From Streptomyces filipinensis (GTDB lineage: Bacteria > Actinomycetota > Actinomycetes > Streptomycetales > Streptomycetaceae): DNA of 64,000 nt. Every line of letters starts with the position of its first letter. Within the stretch, counting starts at the first letter, position 1. The notes below the pieces were generated by a model. It saw only the letters and a list, made by a program, of their open reading frames with translations, had not been told where the DNA came from and made no database searches. Where the stretch lies: assembly GCF_014649495.1 (NCBI RefSeq), contig NZ_BMTD01000003.1, positions 248,001 through 312,000 of the forward strand, read 5' to 3'. Of the stretch, positions 27,111-38,821 are shown piece after piece. The translations under genes and the position numbers were made by a program.

Positions 27111-27607
27111 GGCGTGCCGGCGGCGGGCGCGCCCTCCAGGGTCAGCAGCCACACCTTGCGTTCGACTCCGCCCGCATACCCGGTCATCGCCCCGTTCGCG
27201 CCGATGACCCGGTGGCACGGGCGCACGATCAGCAGCGGGTTGGCGCCGATCGCTCCGCCGACCGCGCGCACCGCCGCGCGGGACGCGCCGATCCGTGCGG
27301 CGATCTGTCCGTAGGTGACGGTGGCGCCGTACGGCACCTCGTCCAGCGCGGCCCACACCTGCTGCCGGAACTCGGTGCCGTGCGCGCTCAACGGCAGCCG
27401 GAACTCCTTGAGTTCACCGGCGAAGTAGGCGGTGAGCTGGTCCGCTGCGGCACGGAACGGCCCGCCGTCGTGCCGCCAGTCCTCCCGCACCGTCCGGCCG
27501 CCCTTCTGCCCGGGGACGGACAGCGAGGTGAGCGCCCCGTCCGCGTCGGCGGTGAGCAGCAACCGCCCCACCGGGGCGTCCAGCCGGGTCCAGTACACGG
27601 TCGTCAT
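27107..27607 (-). CDS. ogt: Methylated-DNA--protein-cysteine methyltransferase (Ogt type)
   Basis: 166 residues. The active site is Cys131 in RPCHRVIG. The DNA-binding helix (ATVTYGQIAARIGASRAAVR) and the Asn of GANPLLIV complete the family signature. It transfers O6-alkyl groups from guanine to its own Cys in a single-use repair. The ATG overlaps the stop of the Ada/AlkA gene by four bases (ATGA), so the two repair genes are translationally coupled and probably induced together. Confidence 0.96.
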   Translation of the reverse strand: MTTVYWTRLDAPVGRLLLTADADGALTSLSVPGQKGGRTVREDWRHDGGPFRAAADQLTAYFAGELKEFRLPLSAHGTEFRQQVWAALDEVPYGATVTYGQIAARIGASRAAVRAVGGAIGANPLLIVRPCHRVIGANGAMTGYAGGVERKVWLLTLEGAPAAGTP

Positions 27608-29016
27608 CGGCTCCACTCCCCTGCCACGCGCAGATGCTGGACGGCGTACGAGCGCCAGGGCCGCCAGCCGTCGGGCACCTCCGTGCCGGGCGGGGCGACG
27701 TCCGGATCGCCGAGGGCGCGTACGCGCATCGCGGCGACGGTCGCCGGGTCCATGCCGGGCAGGGCGAGCAGGGCCTCCTGGGCTTCGTCCCGGTCGGCTC
27801 CCGGATCCAGCCGGACGGTGCCGTCGGCGAGGGCGGCGGCCAGCGCGCCCAGCGGTCCGCCGGGCTCGGCCTCGGCGAGCACGGCGGGCTCGGGGAAGAG
27901 ATGGGTGAGGCTGCCGCAGGGCGCGTCGAGCAGCTTGCCGTACCGGCGCACCAGCTCCTCGGCACCCTCCTTCCCGGCCAGGGCGCGGACCGCGGGCTCC
28001 AGCGGGTCCACCGTGCCGGGCGAGCGCAGTCCGGGCCGGGCGGCGACCAGCGGGCCCAGCCTCGGGTCGGCGCCGAGCCGCTCGTCGACCGCGTACGGGT
28101 CGGCGTCCAGGTCGAACAGGCGCCGCAGCCGCTGCACGGCGGTGGTGAGGTCCCTGGGGTCGGTCAGGTGCAGCCGTGCGTCCAGCCAGCCGCCCAAACG
28201 GGTGCCGGCGCCGGTGCGGGACGCCCGGGTGCGCTCCTCGACGGCGACGAGCCCGGTACCGTACGGCAGCCGCAGGGTGCGCCGGTAGGTACGGCCGCCC
28301 GGCGCGCCGCAGACCTCCTCGACACCGGCTACCGCCTCCCGCGCGAGCTGGTCGAAGACGGCGCCGCTCTGGTACGGGCCGCGGTGGGCGAGCCGCAGCG
28401 GTATCCCGGCGCCCGGCGTGGCCCGGCCGGCGCCCCGGGTGCGCGCGGTGCCCCGGGAGCGGTGGGCGGCGGCCCGCAGCTCGGTCGGCGTCGAGGCGTA
28501 CACCTCGCGCACGGTGTCGTTGAACTGCCGCACGCTGGCGAACCCGGACGCGAACGCGATCTCGGTGACCGGCAGGTCGGTGGTCTGCAGGAGCAGCCGC
28601 GCGGTGTGCGCCCGCTGGGCCCGGGCGAGCGCCACCGGCCCGGCGCCGAGCTCGGTGGTGAGCTGGCGCTGGACCTGCCGGGCGCTGTACCCGAGCCGCG
28701 CGGCGAGCCCGGCGACGCCCTCGCGGTCCACGACCCCGTCGGCGATCAGCCGCATGGCCCGACCTACGACGTCCGCCCGCACGTTCCACTCCGCCGACCC
28801 CGGCACGGCGTCCGGCCGGCACCGCCGGCAGGCCCGGAACCCGGAGCCCTGTGCGGCGGCGGCCGTCGGGAAGAACCGCACGTTGCGCCGCTTCGGCGTC
28901 ACCGCCGGGCAGCTGGGCCGGCAGTAGATACCGGTGGTCTCGACGGCGAAGAAGAAGGCTCCGTCGAACCTGGCGTCCCTGCTGCGTACGGCTTCGTACC
29001 CGGTGTCCTCGTCCAT
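27604..29016 (-). CDS. Ada-type regulator fused to AlkA DNA glycosylase
   Basis: 470 residues in three parts. Residues 1-80: Ada metal-binding domain with four zinc Cys (IYCRPSCPAV ... FRACRRCRPD), where one Cys takes methyl groups from phosphotriesters. Residues 85-185: AraC HTH (LAARLGYSARQVQRQLTTEL; EIAFASGFASVRQFNDTVRE). Residues 200-470: AlkA N-terminal and HhH-GPD glycosylase domains (LPGMDPATVAAMRVRALGDP), with an Asp of the ALGDPD segment the likely catalytic residue. The protein would sense methylation damage, activate repair genes and remove 3-alkyladenine. Confidence 0.93.
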   Translation of the reverse strand: MDEDTGYEAVRSRDARFDGAFFFAVETTGIYCRPSCPAVTPKRRNVRFFPTAAAAQGSGFRACRRCRPDAVPGSAEWNVRADVVGRAMRLIADGVVDREGVAGLAARLGYSARQVQRQLTTELGAGPVALARAQRAHTARLLLQTTDLPVTEIAFASGFASVRQFNDTVREVYASTPTELRAAAHRSRGTARTRGAGRATPGAGIPLRLAHRGPYQSGAVFDQLAREAVAGVEEVCGAPGGRTYRRTLRLPYGTGLVAVEERTRASRTGAGTRLGGWLDARLHLTDPRDLTTAVQRLRRLFDLDADPYAVDERLGADPRLGPLVAARPGLRSPGTVDPLEPAVRALAGKEGAEELVRRYGKLLDAPCGSLTHLFPEPAVLAEAEPGGPLGALAAALADGTVRLDPGADRDEAQEALLALPGMDPATVAAMRVRALGDPDVAPPGTEVPDGWRPWRSYAVQHLRVAGEWSR

Positions 29017-29155
29017 CACGACTCCAGTGTGCGGTGGGGCCGGGAGGTGGAGCCAGCGGGATTCGGACCTCGCGCTGGGGCCGTCGAAGGCGTGCCGTCG
29101 GGCTGCGGCGGGGTCCGCGCCGCGCCGGGTGCGGGTCGTGTGCGGCGGGACCCCC

Positions 29156-29222
29156 GGTTCCCCGCGCCCCTGAGGGGTGCGGGGAACCGCGCGGCCCTGA
29201 GAGGTGCGGGGAACCGCGCGGT
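29156..29222. repeat. 15-bp-arm hairpin followed by 27-bp tandem repeat
   Basis: Arms 29156-29170 and 29174-29188 pair at 14 of 15 positions around a TGA loop. Arm 2 belongs to a 27-bp unit (29169-29195) repeated almost exactly at 29196-29222, and a third copy starts with CCTGA. The unit contains GTGCGGGGAACCGCGCGG; a related string, AAGGGGCGCGGGGAACTG, is at 6725-6743. The element lies 26 bases after the rsgA stop on its 3' side and may act as its terminator. Confidence 0.7.
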
Positions 29223-29247
29223 CCTGACCGGCCGCGGCACAGGGCCC

Positions 29248-30342
29248 CTACCGGGAGCGCCCTCGCTTGGCCTCCATCGCGGCCTTCCCTTCGGCGCCCT
29301 TGCGCTTCCAGTCCCGCCGGAGCTCCGCGCGGACCCGCGCGTCGGTCTTCGCCACGATCCACTGGTTCTCCCGCACCAGCTTCCGGTAGCTCTCCAGCCG
29401 CCGCACCGCGAGCTGCCCGCTCTCCACGGCGGAGCGCACCGCGCAGTCCGGTTCGCTCTCGTGCGCGCAGTCGTGGAAGCGGCACCCCTCGGCCAGTTCC
29501 TCGATCTCGGCGAACACCTGGCCGACGCCGTTCCCGGCGTCGTACAGGCCGACGCCCCGGAGTCCGGGTGTGTCGATGAGCACCCCGCCCGAGGGCAGGG
29601 CGAGCAGGTTGCGGGTGGTGGTGGTGTGCCGGCCCTTGCCGTCGACGTCCCGCGCGGCCCGCACGTCCATGACGTCCGCGCCGACGAGGGCGTTGGCCAG
29701 CGTGGACTTGCCCGCGCCGGACTGGCCGAGCAGCACGGACGTACCGGAGCCGACGAGCGCGACGAGGACGTCGAGCCCCTCGCCGTGCAGGGCGCTGACG
29801 GTCAGCACCGGCACGCCGGGCGCGCTCGTCTCGACGTCCCCCACCAGGTGGGCCAGGGTGACCGGGTCGGGCACGAGGTCGGCCTTGGTGAGGACGACGA
29901 CGGGCTGGGCGCCGGACTCCCAGGCGAGGGCGAGGAAGCGTTCGACGCGGCCGAGGTCGAGGTCGACGGCGAGCGACACGGCGACGACGGCGTGGTCGAC
30001 GTTGGCGGCGAGGATCTGCCCGTCGGACCGCTTGGAGGAGGTGGAGCGCACGAAGGCGGTGCGGCGCGGCAGATACGCGCGCACGTACCGCGGGTCACCG
30101 TCCGGGTCGACGGCGACCCAGTCCCCCGTGCACACGACCTTCATGGGGTCGCGGGGCACGACGAACTCGGTGTCGGCGCGGACGGTACCCACGGGAGTGA
30201 CGACGTCGCACTGGCCGCGGTCGACCCGGATCACCCGGCCGGGCAGCAGCCCTTCGGCGTCGTAGGGGGCGAACGCGTCGGCCCAGTCGGCGTCCCAGCC
30301 GTAGGGAGCCAGCGCGGAGGACACAGCAGAGGTGGAAGTCAA
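29248..30342 (-). CDS. rsgA: Ribosome small-subunit-dependent GTPase A
   Basis: 364 residues. An N-terminal OB-fold region (VIRVDRGQCDVVTPVGTVRA) is followed by a circularly permuted GTPase domain: TKADLV (G4) precedes GQSGAGKSTLANALVG (G1, Walker A) and DTPGLRG (G3). The C-terminal zinc site follows (CRFHDCAHESEPDCAV). RsgA checks late assembly of the 30S subunit and hydrolyses GTP when bound to it. The start lies 51 bases after a 23-codon ORF with a strong ribosome binding site. Confidence 0.96.
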   Translation of the reverse strand: MTSTSAVSSALAPYGWDADWADAFAPYDAEGLLPGRVIRVDRGQCDVVTPVGTVRADTEFVVPRDPMKVVCTGDWVAVDPDGDPRYVRAYLPRRTAFVRSTSSKRSDGQILAANVDHAVVAVSLAVDLDLGRVERFLALAWESGAQPVVVLTKADLVPDPVTLAHLVGDVETSAPGVPVLTVSALHGEGLDVLVALVGSGTSVLLGQSGAGKSTLANALVGADVMDVRAARDVDGKGRHTTTTRNLLALPSGGVLIDTPGLRGVGLYDAGNGVGQVFAEIEELAEGCRFHDCAHESEPDCAVRSAVESGQLAVRRLESYRKLVRENQWIVAKTDARVRAELRRDWKRKGAEGKAAMEAKRGRSR

Positions 30343-30393
30343 GGGAGACCCTTCACAGGGTGGCCCCGGGCAGGCGCGTACGACGCGGTGGGT

Positions 30394-30465
30394 TCAGCCG
30401 GTGGCCACGGAGGTGGACTTGAGGAGTTCCTGGATGAGGGCAGCGCCCAGCGCAGTGACAGCCAT
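30394..30465 (-). CDS. 23-residue ORF upstream of rsgA
   Basis: AAGGAGGTG (about 30473-30481) lies 9 bases before an ATG at 30465. The encoded peptide is Ala/Leu-rich and would form one amphipathic helix (MAVTALGAALIQELLKSTSV, then ATG), ending at TGA 30394-30396. It is too short for routine gene calling. The RBS is stronger than that of most genes here. It could be a leader peptide that sets rsgA translation, or an independent microprotein. I recognise no family. Confidence 0.6.
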   Translation of the reverse strand: MAVTALGAALIQELLKSTSVATG

Positions 30466-30575
30466 CGGTCGACACCTCCTTCGTCCCGCTCGCGTCCGCG
30501 CACACCACCTCGGCGTGCCCGGCAACTGTAGCCCGCGGGCGGGCCCACGCGTCAAAGCATTATTCGCGCCGGTGC

Positions 30576-32057
30576 TCAACCGCCCGCGCAGGCCGTGCCG
30601 TTGAGCGTGAAACCGTGGGGAGAACGGTTCACGTCCTGCCGGCTGCCGATGAAGCCGAAGGACAGGCTGCCGTGCGCGGCGACGGTCCTGTTGTAGTCGG
30701 CGGCGGTGGCGATGACGCGGGAGCCGTCCTGCCGGGCGGTGGCGTCCCACATCTGGCCGACCTGCTGGCCGTCGCGGAAGCTCCACGCGACCCGCCAGCC
30801 GGTGAGCGCCTTGTCGGTGGTGACGGTGACGGTGGCCTGGAAGCCGTCGGGCCACTGGTTGACGAGCTGGTAGGCGACCCGGCAGGTGGCGCCGGGTGCG
30901 CTGGTCCGGGGGCCGGGTCCGGGCCGGTACGTGGCCGAGGAGGCGCCCTGCGGTTCGGGGTCGGGCTCCGTACGGTGCGATCCGGCCGTCGTGCGCGGCG
31001 CGGAGGGCGTGGCGGCGGGGGCGGGCGGTGACGAGGCCGGCCGGGTGGTGGGGCGGGAGACGCTGGGGTCGGCGACCGGCTGCCGGTCGTCGGGGGCCGC
31101 GGCGGTGTCGTCGCCGGAGCCGCCGAACGGCATCATCGACACGCCGAGGGCCAGTGCCGACAGCAGCACGGCGGCGGCGAGCAGGCCGCCGCGCAGGACG
31201 CGGCTGCGGCCGGTGCCCTCCCGCGGATCGCCGCCCGCGGGGTCGGGGCCGCCGGGGCGGCCCGCGCCGAGGCGGACCTCGGCGGCGCGGCGGCGGCGTT
31301 CCAGGTAGGCGAGGCCGCCCCAGCCGACGACGCCGCCGGCCAGCGCGGCGGGCAGCCCGCCGCCGTGCAGCCGCAGACAGGCGGCGGCCTCGGCACACCG
31401 CACGCAGGTCGCGAGGTGCCGGGAGAGGTCGTCGGGGGCGTCGGCGGCCGGCGAACGGGTGACCGCGTCCAGCAGGCGGGCGTAGGAACGGCACCGCGCG
31501 CCCATCGGGGTGTCGAGGTGGGCGCGGTGGCAGCGGTCCCGGAACAGGGTGCGGACCTGGCCGAGTTCGTCGGCGACGGTGGCCGGGTCCAGGCCGAGCC
31601 GGCGGGCGACGGCGGGCAGCGGCAGCGCCTCCACCTCGGCCAGCCACAGCAGCGAGGCGTCGGCCTCCTGCATGTCCCTGAGGGCGCGCAGCGCGATCGG
31701 GCGTTCCAGGGGCGGGCCCGAGAACCGGGCGGCCCGCCCGGAGTTGAGCCACAGCCTCAGGTCGGGGTCGAGCCGGTGACCCTGTCCGTCGGCCTCCCAC
31801 CCGGCCGCGGTGTCGCGCACGGCGGTGAGCAGGGCCGGGATCGTGGGCAGCCGTGCCGTGCGCCGGCCCGCGCCGCGCACATGGGTGCGCGCGGCGGCGC
31901 GGACCTCGCGCATACCGCGGGTGAACGCCTCGGTCGCGAGCTGATGGGCCGTCAGGGACCCGGAGGTGCACAGGTCCGCGTAGCTGAGCACCGCGTCCCA
32001 GCCCTCCGAGAACAGCGCGGTCTCGGTGGCGTCCTGGGGGGTCGGCAGGTCGGACAT
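30576..32057 (-). CDS. Sigma-factor-like / zinc-finger / transmembrane / CBM2 fusion protein
   Basis: 493 residues. Residues 14-55 resemble sigma-70 region 2 (LFSEGWDAVLSYADLCTSGS, HQLATEAFTRGMRE). Residues 130-180 resemble region 4 (WLAEVEALPLPAVARRLGLD, then TVADELGQVRTLFRDRC). A zinc-finger motif of anti-sigma type follows (His214, Cys218, Cys221). One membrane helix spans 288-310, then a Pro/Thr/Ser-rich linker, then a family 2 cellulose-binding module at 390-491 with Cys392 and Cys490 at its ends and Trp at 402, 421 and 425. The CBM would be outside and the sigma-like part inside. AGGAGT precedes the ATG. Confidence 0.88.
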   Translation of the reverse strand: MSDLPTPQDATETALFSEGWDAVLSYADLCTSGSLTAHQLATEAFTRGMREVRAAARTHVRGAGRRTARLPTIPALLTAVRDTAAGWEADGQGHRLDPDLRLWLNSGRAARFSGPPLERPIALRALRDMQEADASLLWLAEVEALPLPAVARRLGLDPATVADELGQVRTLFRDRCHRAHLDTPMGARCRSYARLLDAVTRSPAADAPDDLSRHLATCVRCAEAAACLRLHGGGLPAALAGGVVGWGGLAYLERRRRAAEVRLGAGRPGGPDPAGGDPREGTGRSRVLRGGLLAAAVLLSALALGVSMMPFGGSGDDTAAAPDDRQPVADPSVSRPTTRPASSPPAPAATPSAPRTTAGSHRTEPDPEPQGASSATYRPGPGPRTSAPGATCRVAYQLVNQWPDGFQATVTVTTDKALTGWRVAWSFRDGQQVGQMWDATARQDGSRVIATAADYNRTVAAHGSLSFGFIGSRQDVNRSPHGFTLNGTACAGG

Positions 32058-32078
32058 GGGACTCCTGCATCCACGAGC

Positions 32079-32121
32079 GAGGTCAACTCACCAAAGGAGG
32101 AAGAGAGTTGCAGGAAACCTC
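32079..32121. other. Interrupted inverted repeat upstream of the CBM2 fusion gene
   Basis: GAGGTCAACTC (32079-32089) can pair with GAGTTG (32105-32110) and ACCTC (32117-32121) with a 6-base bulge. The loop holds AAAGGAGG. It lies 20-60 bases upstream of the CBM2 fusion start and could affect its promoter. The remaining sequence to 32283 has no gene. Confidence 0.35.
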
Positions 32122-32283
32122 GCGGCAGGCACCGAGCCTTTCACGTCCCCGACACAACTGACAAGCGGCCTGTTCACATCCGGTTACCGATGGTGGCGGT
32201 GCGGACGCGTGACGCGACGGACCCCCAGCTGCGCCCTCCTGTACGGACGGCGGCGCCGCCGTGCTCACCGGTCCGGCGCGCGA

Positions 32284-35782
<3,499 letters not shown>

Positions 35783-35806
35783 CGGCTGAGGGCGGAGGGC
35801 TGGCGG

Positions 35807-35841
35807 CTGACGGCTGACGGCTGACGGCTGACGGCTGACGG
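35807..35841. repeat. Heptanucleotide tandem repeat (CTGACGG)x5
   Basis: Five perfect copies of CTGACGG begin 25 bases after the aldO stop, with degenerate copies before them, so the repeat track starts almost at the stop codon itself. It sits between aldO and the ROK operator region. Confidence 0.9.
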
Positions 35842-35877
35842 CCAGCTGGACCGGCGCGGCGCGGCCGGACTTTCTAC

Positions 35878-35906
35878 AACCCTTTTCCAAAACCCTTGTC
35901 GAAAGT
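35878..35906 (+). promoter_or_regulatory. Putative ROK operator, copy A
   Basis: Two imperfect 13-bp direct repeats, CCCTTTTCCAAAA and CCCTTGTCGAAAG, lie 83 bases before the ROK gene. The 29-bp site matches 37457-37485 upstream of the sugar ABC operon at 21 of 29 positions. Confidence 0.6.
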
Positions 35907-35988
35907 CCCTCCGAGCCCATAGCCTGGCGCCCGCGCCGGTGCCGATGTCGCCCCGGCCTGGCCTGGACGGGACGGGAGGGGCAGCCGC

Positions 35989-37251
35989 GTGAAGCGCACA
36001 TCACGTGACATCCGCACCGCGAACCGCTACGAGGTGCTGCGCCAGATCATCGCCGAGTCTCCCACCTCCCGGCAGGACCTGGCCGCCGCCACCGGGCTGA
36101 GTCTCGCCACGGTGGCCACGCTGGTCGGCGAGCTGCTGGACCTCCGCATGATCACCGAGGTCGGGTTCGAGGACTCGGCCGGCGGCCGGCCCCGCGGCCT
36201 GGTGGCCGTCAACGCGTCGGGGGGCGCGCTGATCGGCGTCGACATCGCGGAGACGTACGTCCATGTCGAGCTGTTCGACCTGGCGCTGAACGTGCTGGCC
36301 CGCGCCGACGAGGACATGCGGCCCGGCGAGAGCCGCCCGGAGCAGGTGGTCGGTCATGTGGCCGCCGCCGTCGGCTCGGTGGTGGCACAGGCCGGCATCG
36401 AGGCGGCCCGGGTGCTCGGCGTCGGGGTGAGCGTGCCGGGCCAGGTGGACCGGGACACCGGCGTCGCGGAGTACGCCCCCAACTGGGACTGGCACGACGT
36501 GCCGTTGCTCGACCTCCTGGCCGAGCACATCGCGTACCCCCTGCACCTGGACAACCCGCTGCGCGCCTGCGCGGTGGCCGAGCTGTGGTTCGGGGCCGCG
36601 CGGGGCCGGGGCGACGCGGTCGTGGTCAATCTGGGCACGGGTGTCGGCGCCGGTCTCGCCCTCGGCGGCGGCCTGCACCGGGGCGTGAGCAACAGCGCCG
36701 GCGAGTGGGGCCACACCACCCTCGTGCTGGACGGACGGCTGTGCCACTGCGGCAACAACGGCTGCGTGGAGACGTACGTCGGCGCCCCCGGCATCATGCA
36801 GAACCTGCGCGAACTGAGCCCGCGTTCCGCGCTGTTGCACCCCGAGGACCAGACGGCCACCATCGACGCGCTGGCCCGCGCGGTCGCCGCGGACGACCCG
36901 GTGGCGGTCAAGGCGGTCCGGGACACCGCCCGTTACCTGGGCGCGGGCATCTCCGACCTGATCAATCTGCTCAACCCCGAAGTGGTCGTGCTCAGCAGCT
37001 GGGTCGCCGCCCGGCTGGGCGAGCCCCTGCTCGGCGAGGTCCGCCAGGCCGTCGCACGGCACGCGCTGCGCCGGCCGCTGGCAGCGACCGAGATCGTCCT
37101 CTCCCCGATCCCCACCGACCCGGTGTCCCTCGGCGCGGCCACCTTCGCGCTGGAAGGGGCGCTGCAGTCCGTCGGGCAGCGGCAGGCCCCCAGCAAGGGC
37201 ACTCCCAAGCGCACCGCCCCCGCACGGAGCCGTACCGCGCCGCCTTCATGA
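35989..37251 (+). CDS. ROK-family transcriptional regulator
   Basis: 420 residues from GTG 35989. N-terminal winged HTH (NRYEVLRQIIAESPTSRQDL, AAATGLSLATVATLVGELLD). The ROK domain has GVSVPGQVDRDTG, VVNLGTGVGAGLALGGGLHR and the zinc motif CHCGNNGCVETY; the ExGH motif is EWGH. ROK regulators bind a sugar or sugar phosphate and usually repress transport genes. It immediately precedes the ABC/beta-galactosidase operon, and both have the same putative operator, so it probably controls that operon and itself. Confidence 0.93.
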   Translation: MKRTSRDIRTANRYEVLRQIIAESPTSRQDLAAATGLSLATVATLVGELLDLRMITEVGFEDSAGGRPRGLVAVNASGGALIGVDIAETYVHVELFDLALNVLARADEDMRPGESRPEQVVGHVAAAVGSVVAQAGIEAARVLGVGVSVPGQVDRDTGVAEYAPNWDWHDVPLLDLLAEHIAYPLHLDNPLRACAVAELWFGAARGRGDAVVVNLGTGVGAGLALGGGLHRGVSNSAGEWGHTTLVLDGRLCHCGNNGCVETYVGAPGIMQNLRELSPRSALLHPEDQTATIDALARAVAADDPVAVKAVRDTARYLGAGISDLINLLNPEVVVLSSWVAARLGEPLLGEVRQAVARHALRRPLAATEIVLSPIPTDPVSLGAATFALEGALQSVGQRQAPSKGTPKRTAPARSRTAPPS

Positions 37252-37298
37252 CGACGGACGGGATGGACGTGCCGCGCCCCGCTGGACATCCCTGCCGC

Positions 37299-37325
37299 TG
37301 ACGGCCTCGGCCGCGCCGGCCGTCA
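37299..37325 (+). terminator. Hairpin terminator after the ROK gene
   Basis: TGACGGCC (37299-37306) pairs perfectly with GGCCGTCA (37318-37325) across an 11-base loop. It separates the ROK transcript from the operon promoter. Confidence 0.65.
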
Positions 37326-37456
37326 CCGGGCCCCTCCCTCCTTCCCCGGCCGGGGGCCGCCGGTCACTCCACTGGCCCCGCGGCCCTCATCTGCCTTTCC
37401 CCCGCCGGTCGTTCGGGATGCCGAACCGGACACAACGCTTCGCACCGACTTCGTCC

Positions 37457-37485
37457 AACCCCTTGCCGAAGCCTTAGCCGAAGGT
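37457..37485 (+). promoter_or_regulatory. Putative ROK operator, copy B
   Basis: CCTTGCCGAAG and CCTTAGCCGAAGG are adjacent direct repeats 50 bases before the solute-binding protein ATG. See copy A at 35878-35906. Confidence 0.6.
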
Positions 37486-37535
37486 TAGCGTCCCGCCCCA
37501 GCGTCAGCCGCGTTTCGACAGACAAGGACGTCAGC

Positions 37536-38801
37536 ATGTCGGCAGTGAGCAGCAGCAACTGGGACCGCCGTTCGATACTCCGGGCCGCCGTCGGTCTGGC
37601 CGTCGCCGTGCCGCTCGCCGCGTGCGGCGGCAACAACGGCCGGGGCGCGGGCAGCGGATCGGGCACGCAGCTCACCCAGATGTTCCACGCCTACGGTGAG
37701 GCGGGCACGGAGCAGGCGGTCAAGCGCTACGCCGCCGCGTACGAGAAGGCGAACGTGACCACCCAGTGGATCACCAGTGCCGACTACGAGAGCAAGCTCT
37801 TCGCCACCCTGCTCACGAAGAACGCGCCCGACGTCTTCGAGTTCCACCCGCAGATCCAGATGGTCAGGAGCGGCCAGGTGGCGGACCTGAGCGACCTCGT
37901 CGACCCGGTCAGGGAGGACTTCAACCCGGCGGACATCACGTCCCACACGGTGGACGGCAAGGTCTACGGCATCCGGATGATCGACGACCCGCAGTTCTTC
38001 TTCTACCGGCCCTCGCTCTTCGAGAAGGCAAGGGTCAAGGTCCCCGAGACCCTGGACGAGCTGATCGAGGCCGCCGCCAGGCTCACCACCGGCAAGGTCA
38101 AGGGCGTGTACCTCGGCAACGACCTGCACGCGATCGTCAACCCGCTGATCTGGTCGGCGGGCGCCGACACCCTCGACGCCAAGAACGAGATCGCCTACCA
38201 CACCCCCGCCGTCGTCGAGGGCCTGAAGAAGATGCGCAAGCTCTTCGCCAGCGGCCATCTGCTCCTCGGTGCCCCGACCGACTACTGGGACCCGTCCTCG
38301 CTCAGCCAGGGCCTGTGTGCCATCCAGTTCTGCGGCATGTGGGCGATGCCGCAGTTCCAGAAGGCGCTCGGCGACGACCTCGGCGTCTTCCCCTTCCCGA
38401 AGACGGCCGACTCCGGCAAGCCCTCGGTCTACAACGGCGGCTGGTCGATGTTCGTCAACGCCAAGGGCGACCACGTCGACGCGGCCAAGGAGTACGTCAA
38501 GTGGCTGTGGATCGACCAGAAGAAGGACCAGGAGGACTGGGCGACCTCGTACGGCTTCCACATCCCGCCGCGCTCCTCGATCGCCGCGAGAGCCACCCGG
38601 CTCAAGTCGGGTCTGCCCGCGCAGGGCGTCAAGCTCTTCGACGAGTTCGGGCACTTCGACAACATCGGCTGGACCCAGGCCATGATGAGCGCCACCTGGG
38701 ACGTCATCGCCGACTGCGTCCGCGAGGACGGTGACCCGGAGGCCGCGCTCGACAAGTGCGACAGGGCCGTGAACCGCGAGCTGAAGAAGCTCTTCGGATA
38801 G
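37536..38801 (+). CDS. Sugar ABC transporter solute-binding lipoprotein
   Basis: 421 residues. The signal has twin Arg (DRRSILRAA, 11-12) and a lipobox ending at Cys30 (PLAACGG), so it may be Tat-exported and lipid-anchored outside the membrane. The rest is a cluster B (CUT1 oligosaccharide) binding protein: SADYESKLFATLLTKNAPDV, YNGGWSMFVNAKGDHVDAAK, DALDKCDRAVN-like C-terminal helix. With the two permeases and a beta-galactosidase downstream, a galactoside is the likely ligand. Confidence 0.92.
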   Translation: MSAVSSSNWDRRSILRAAVGLAVAVPLAACGGNNGRGAGSGSGTQLTQMFHAYGEAGTEQAVKRYAAAYEKANVTTQWITSADYESKLFATLLTKNAPDVFEFHPQIQMVRSGQVADLSDLVDPVREDFNPADITSHTVDGKVYGIRMIDDPQFFFYRPSLFEKARVKVPETLDELIEAAARLTTGKVKGVYLGNDLHAIVNPLIWSAGADTLDAKNEIAYHTPAVVEGLKKMRKLFASGHLLLGAPTDYWDPSSLSQGLCAIQFCGMWAMPQFQKALGDDLGVFPFPKTADSGKPSVYNGGWSMFVNAKGDHVDAAKEYVKWLWIDQKKDQEDWATSYGFHIPPRSSIAARATRLKSGLPAQGVKLFDEFGHFDNIGWTQAMMSATWDVIADCVREDGDPEAALDKCDRAVNRELKKLFG

Positions 38802-38821
38802 GCCGGCGGACGGACCACGAC

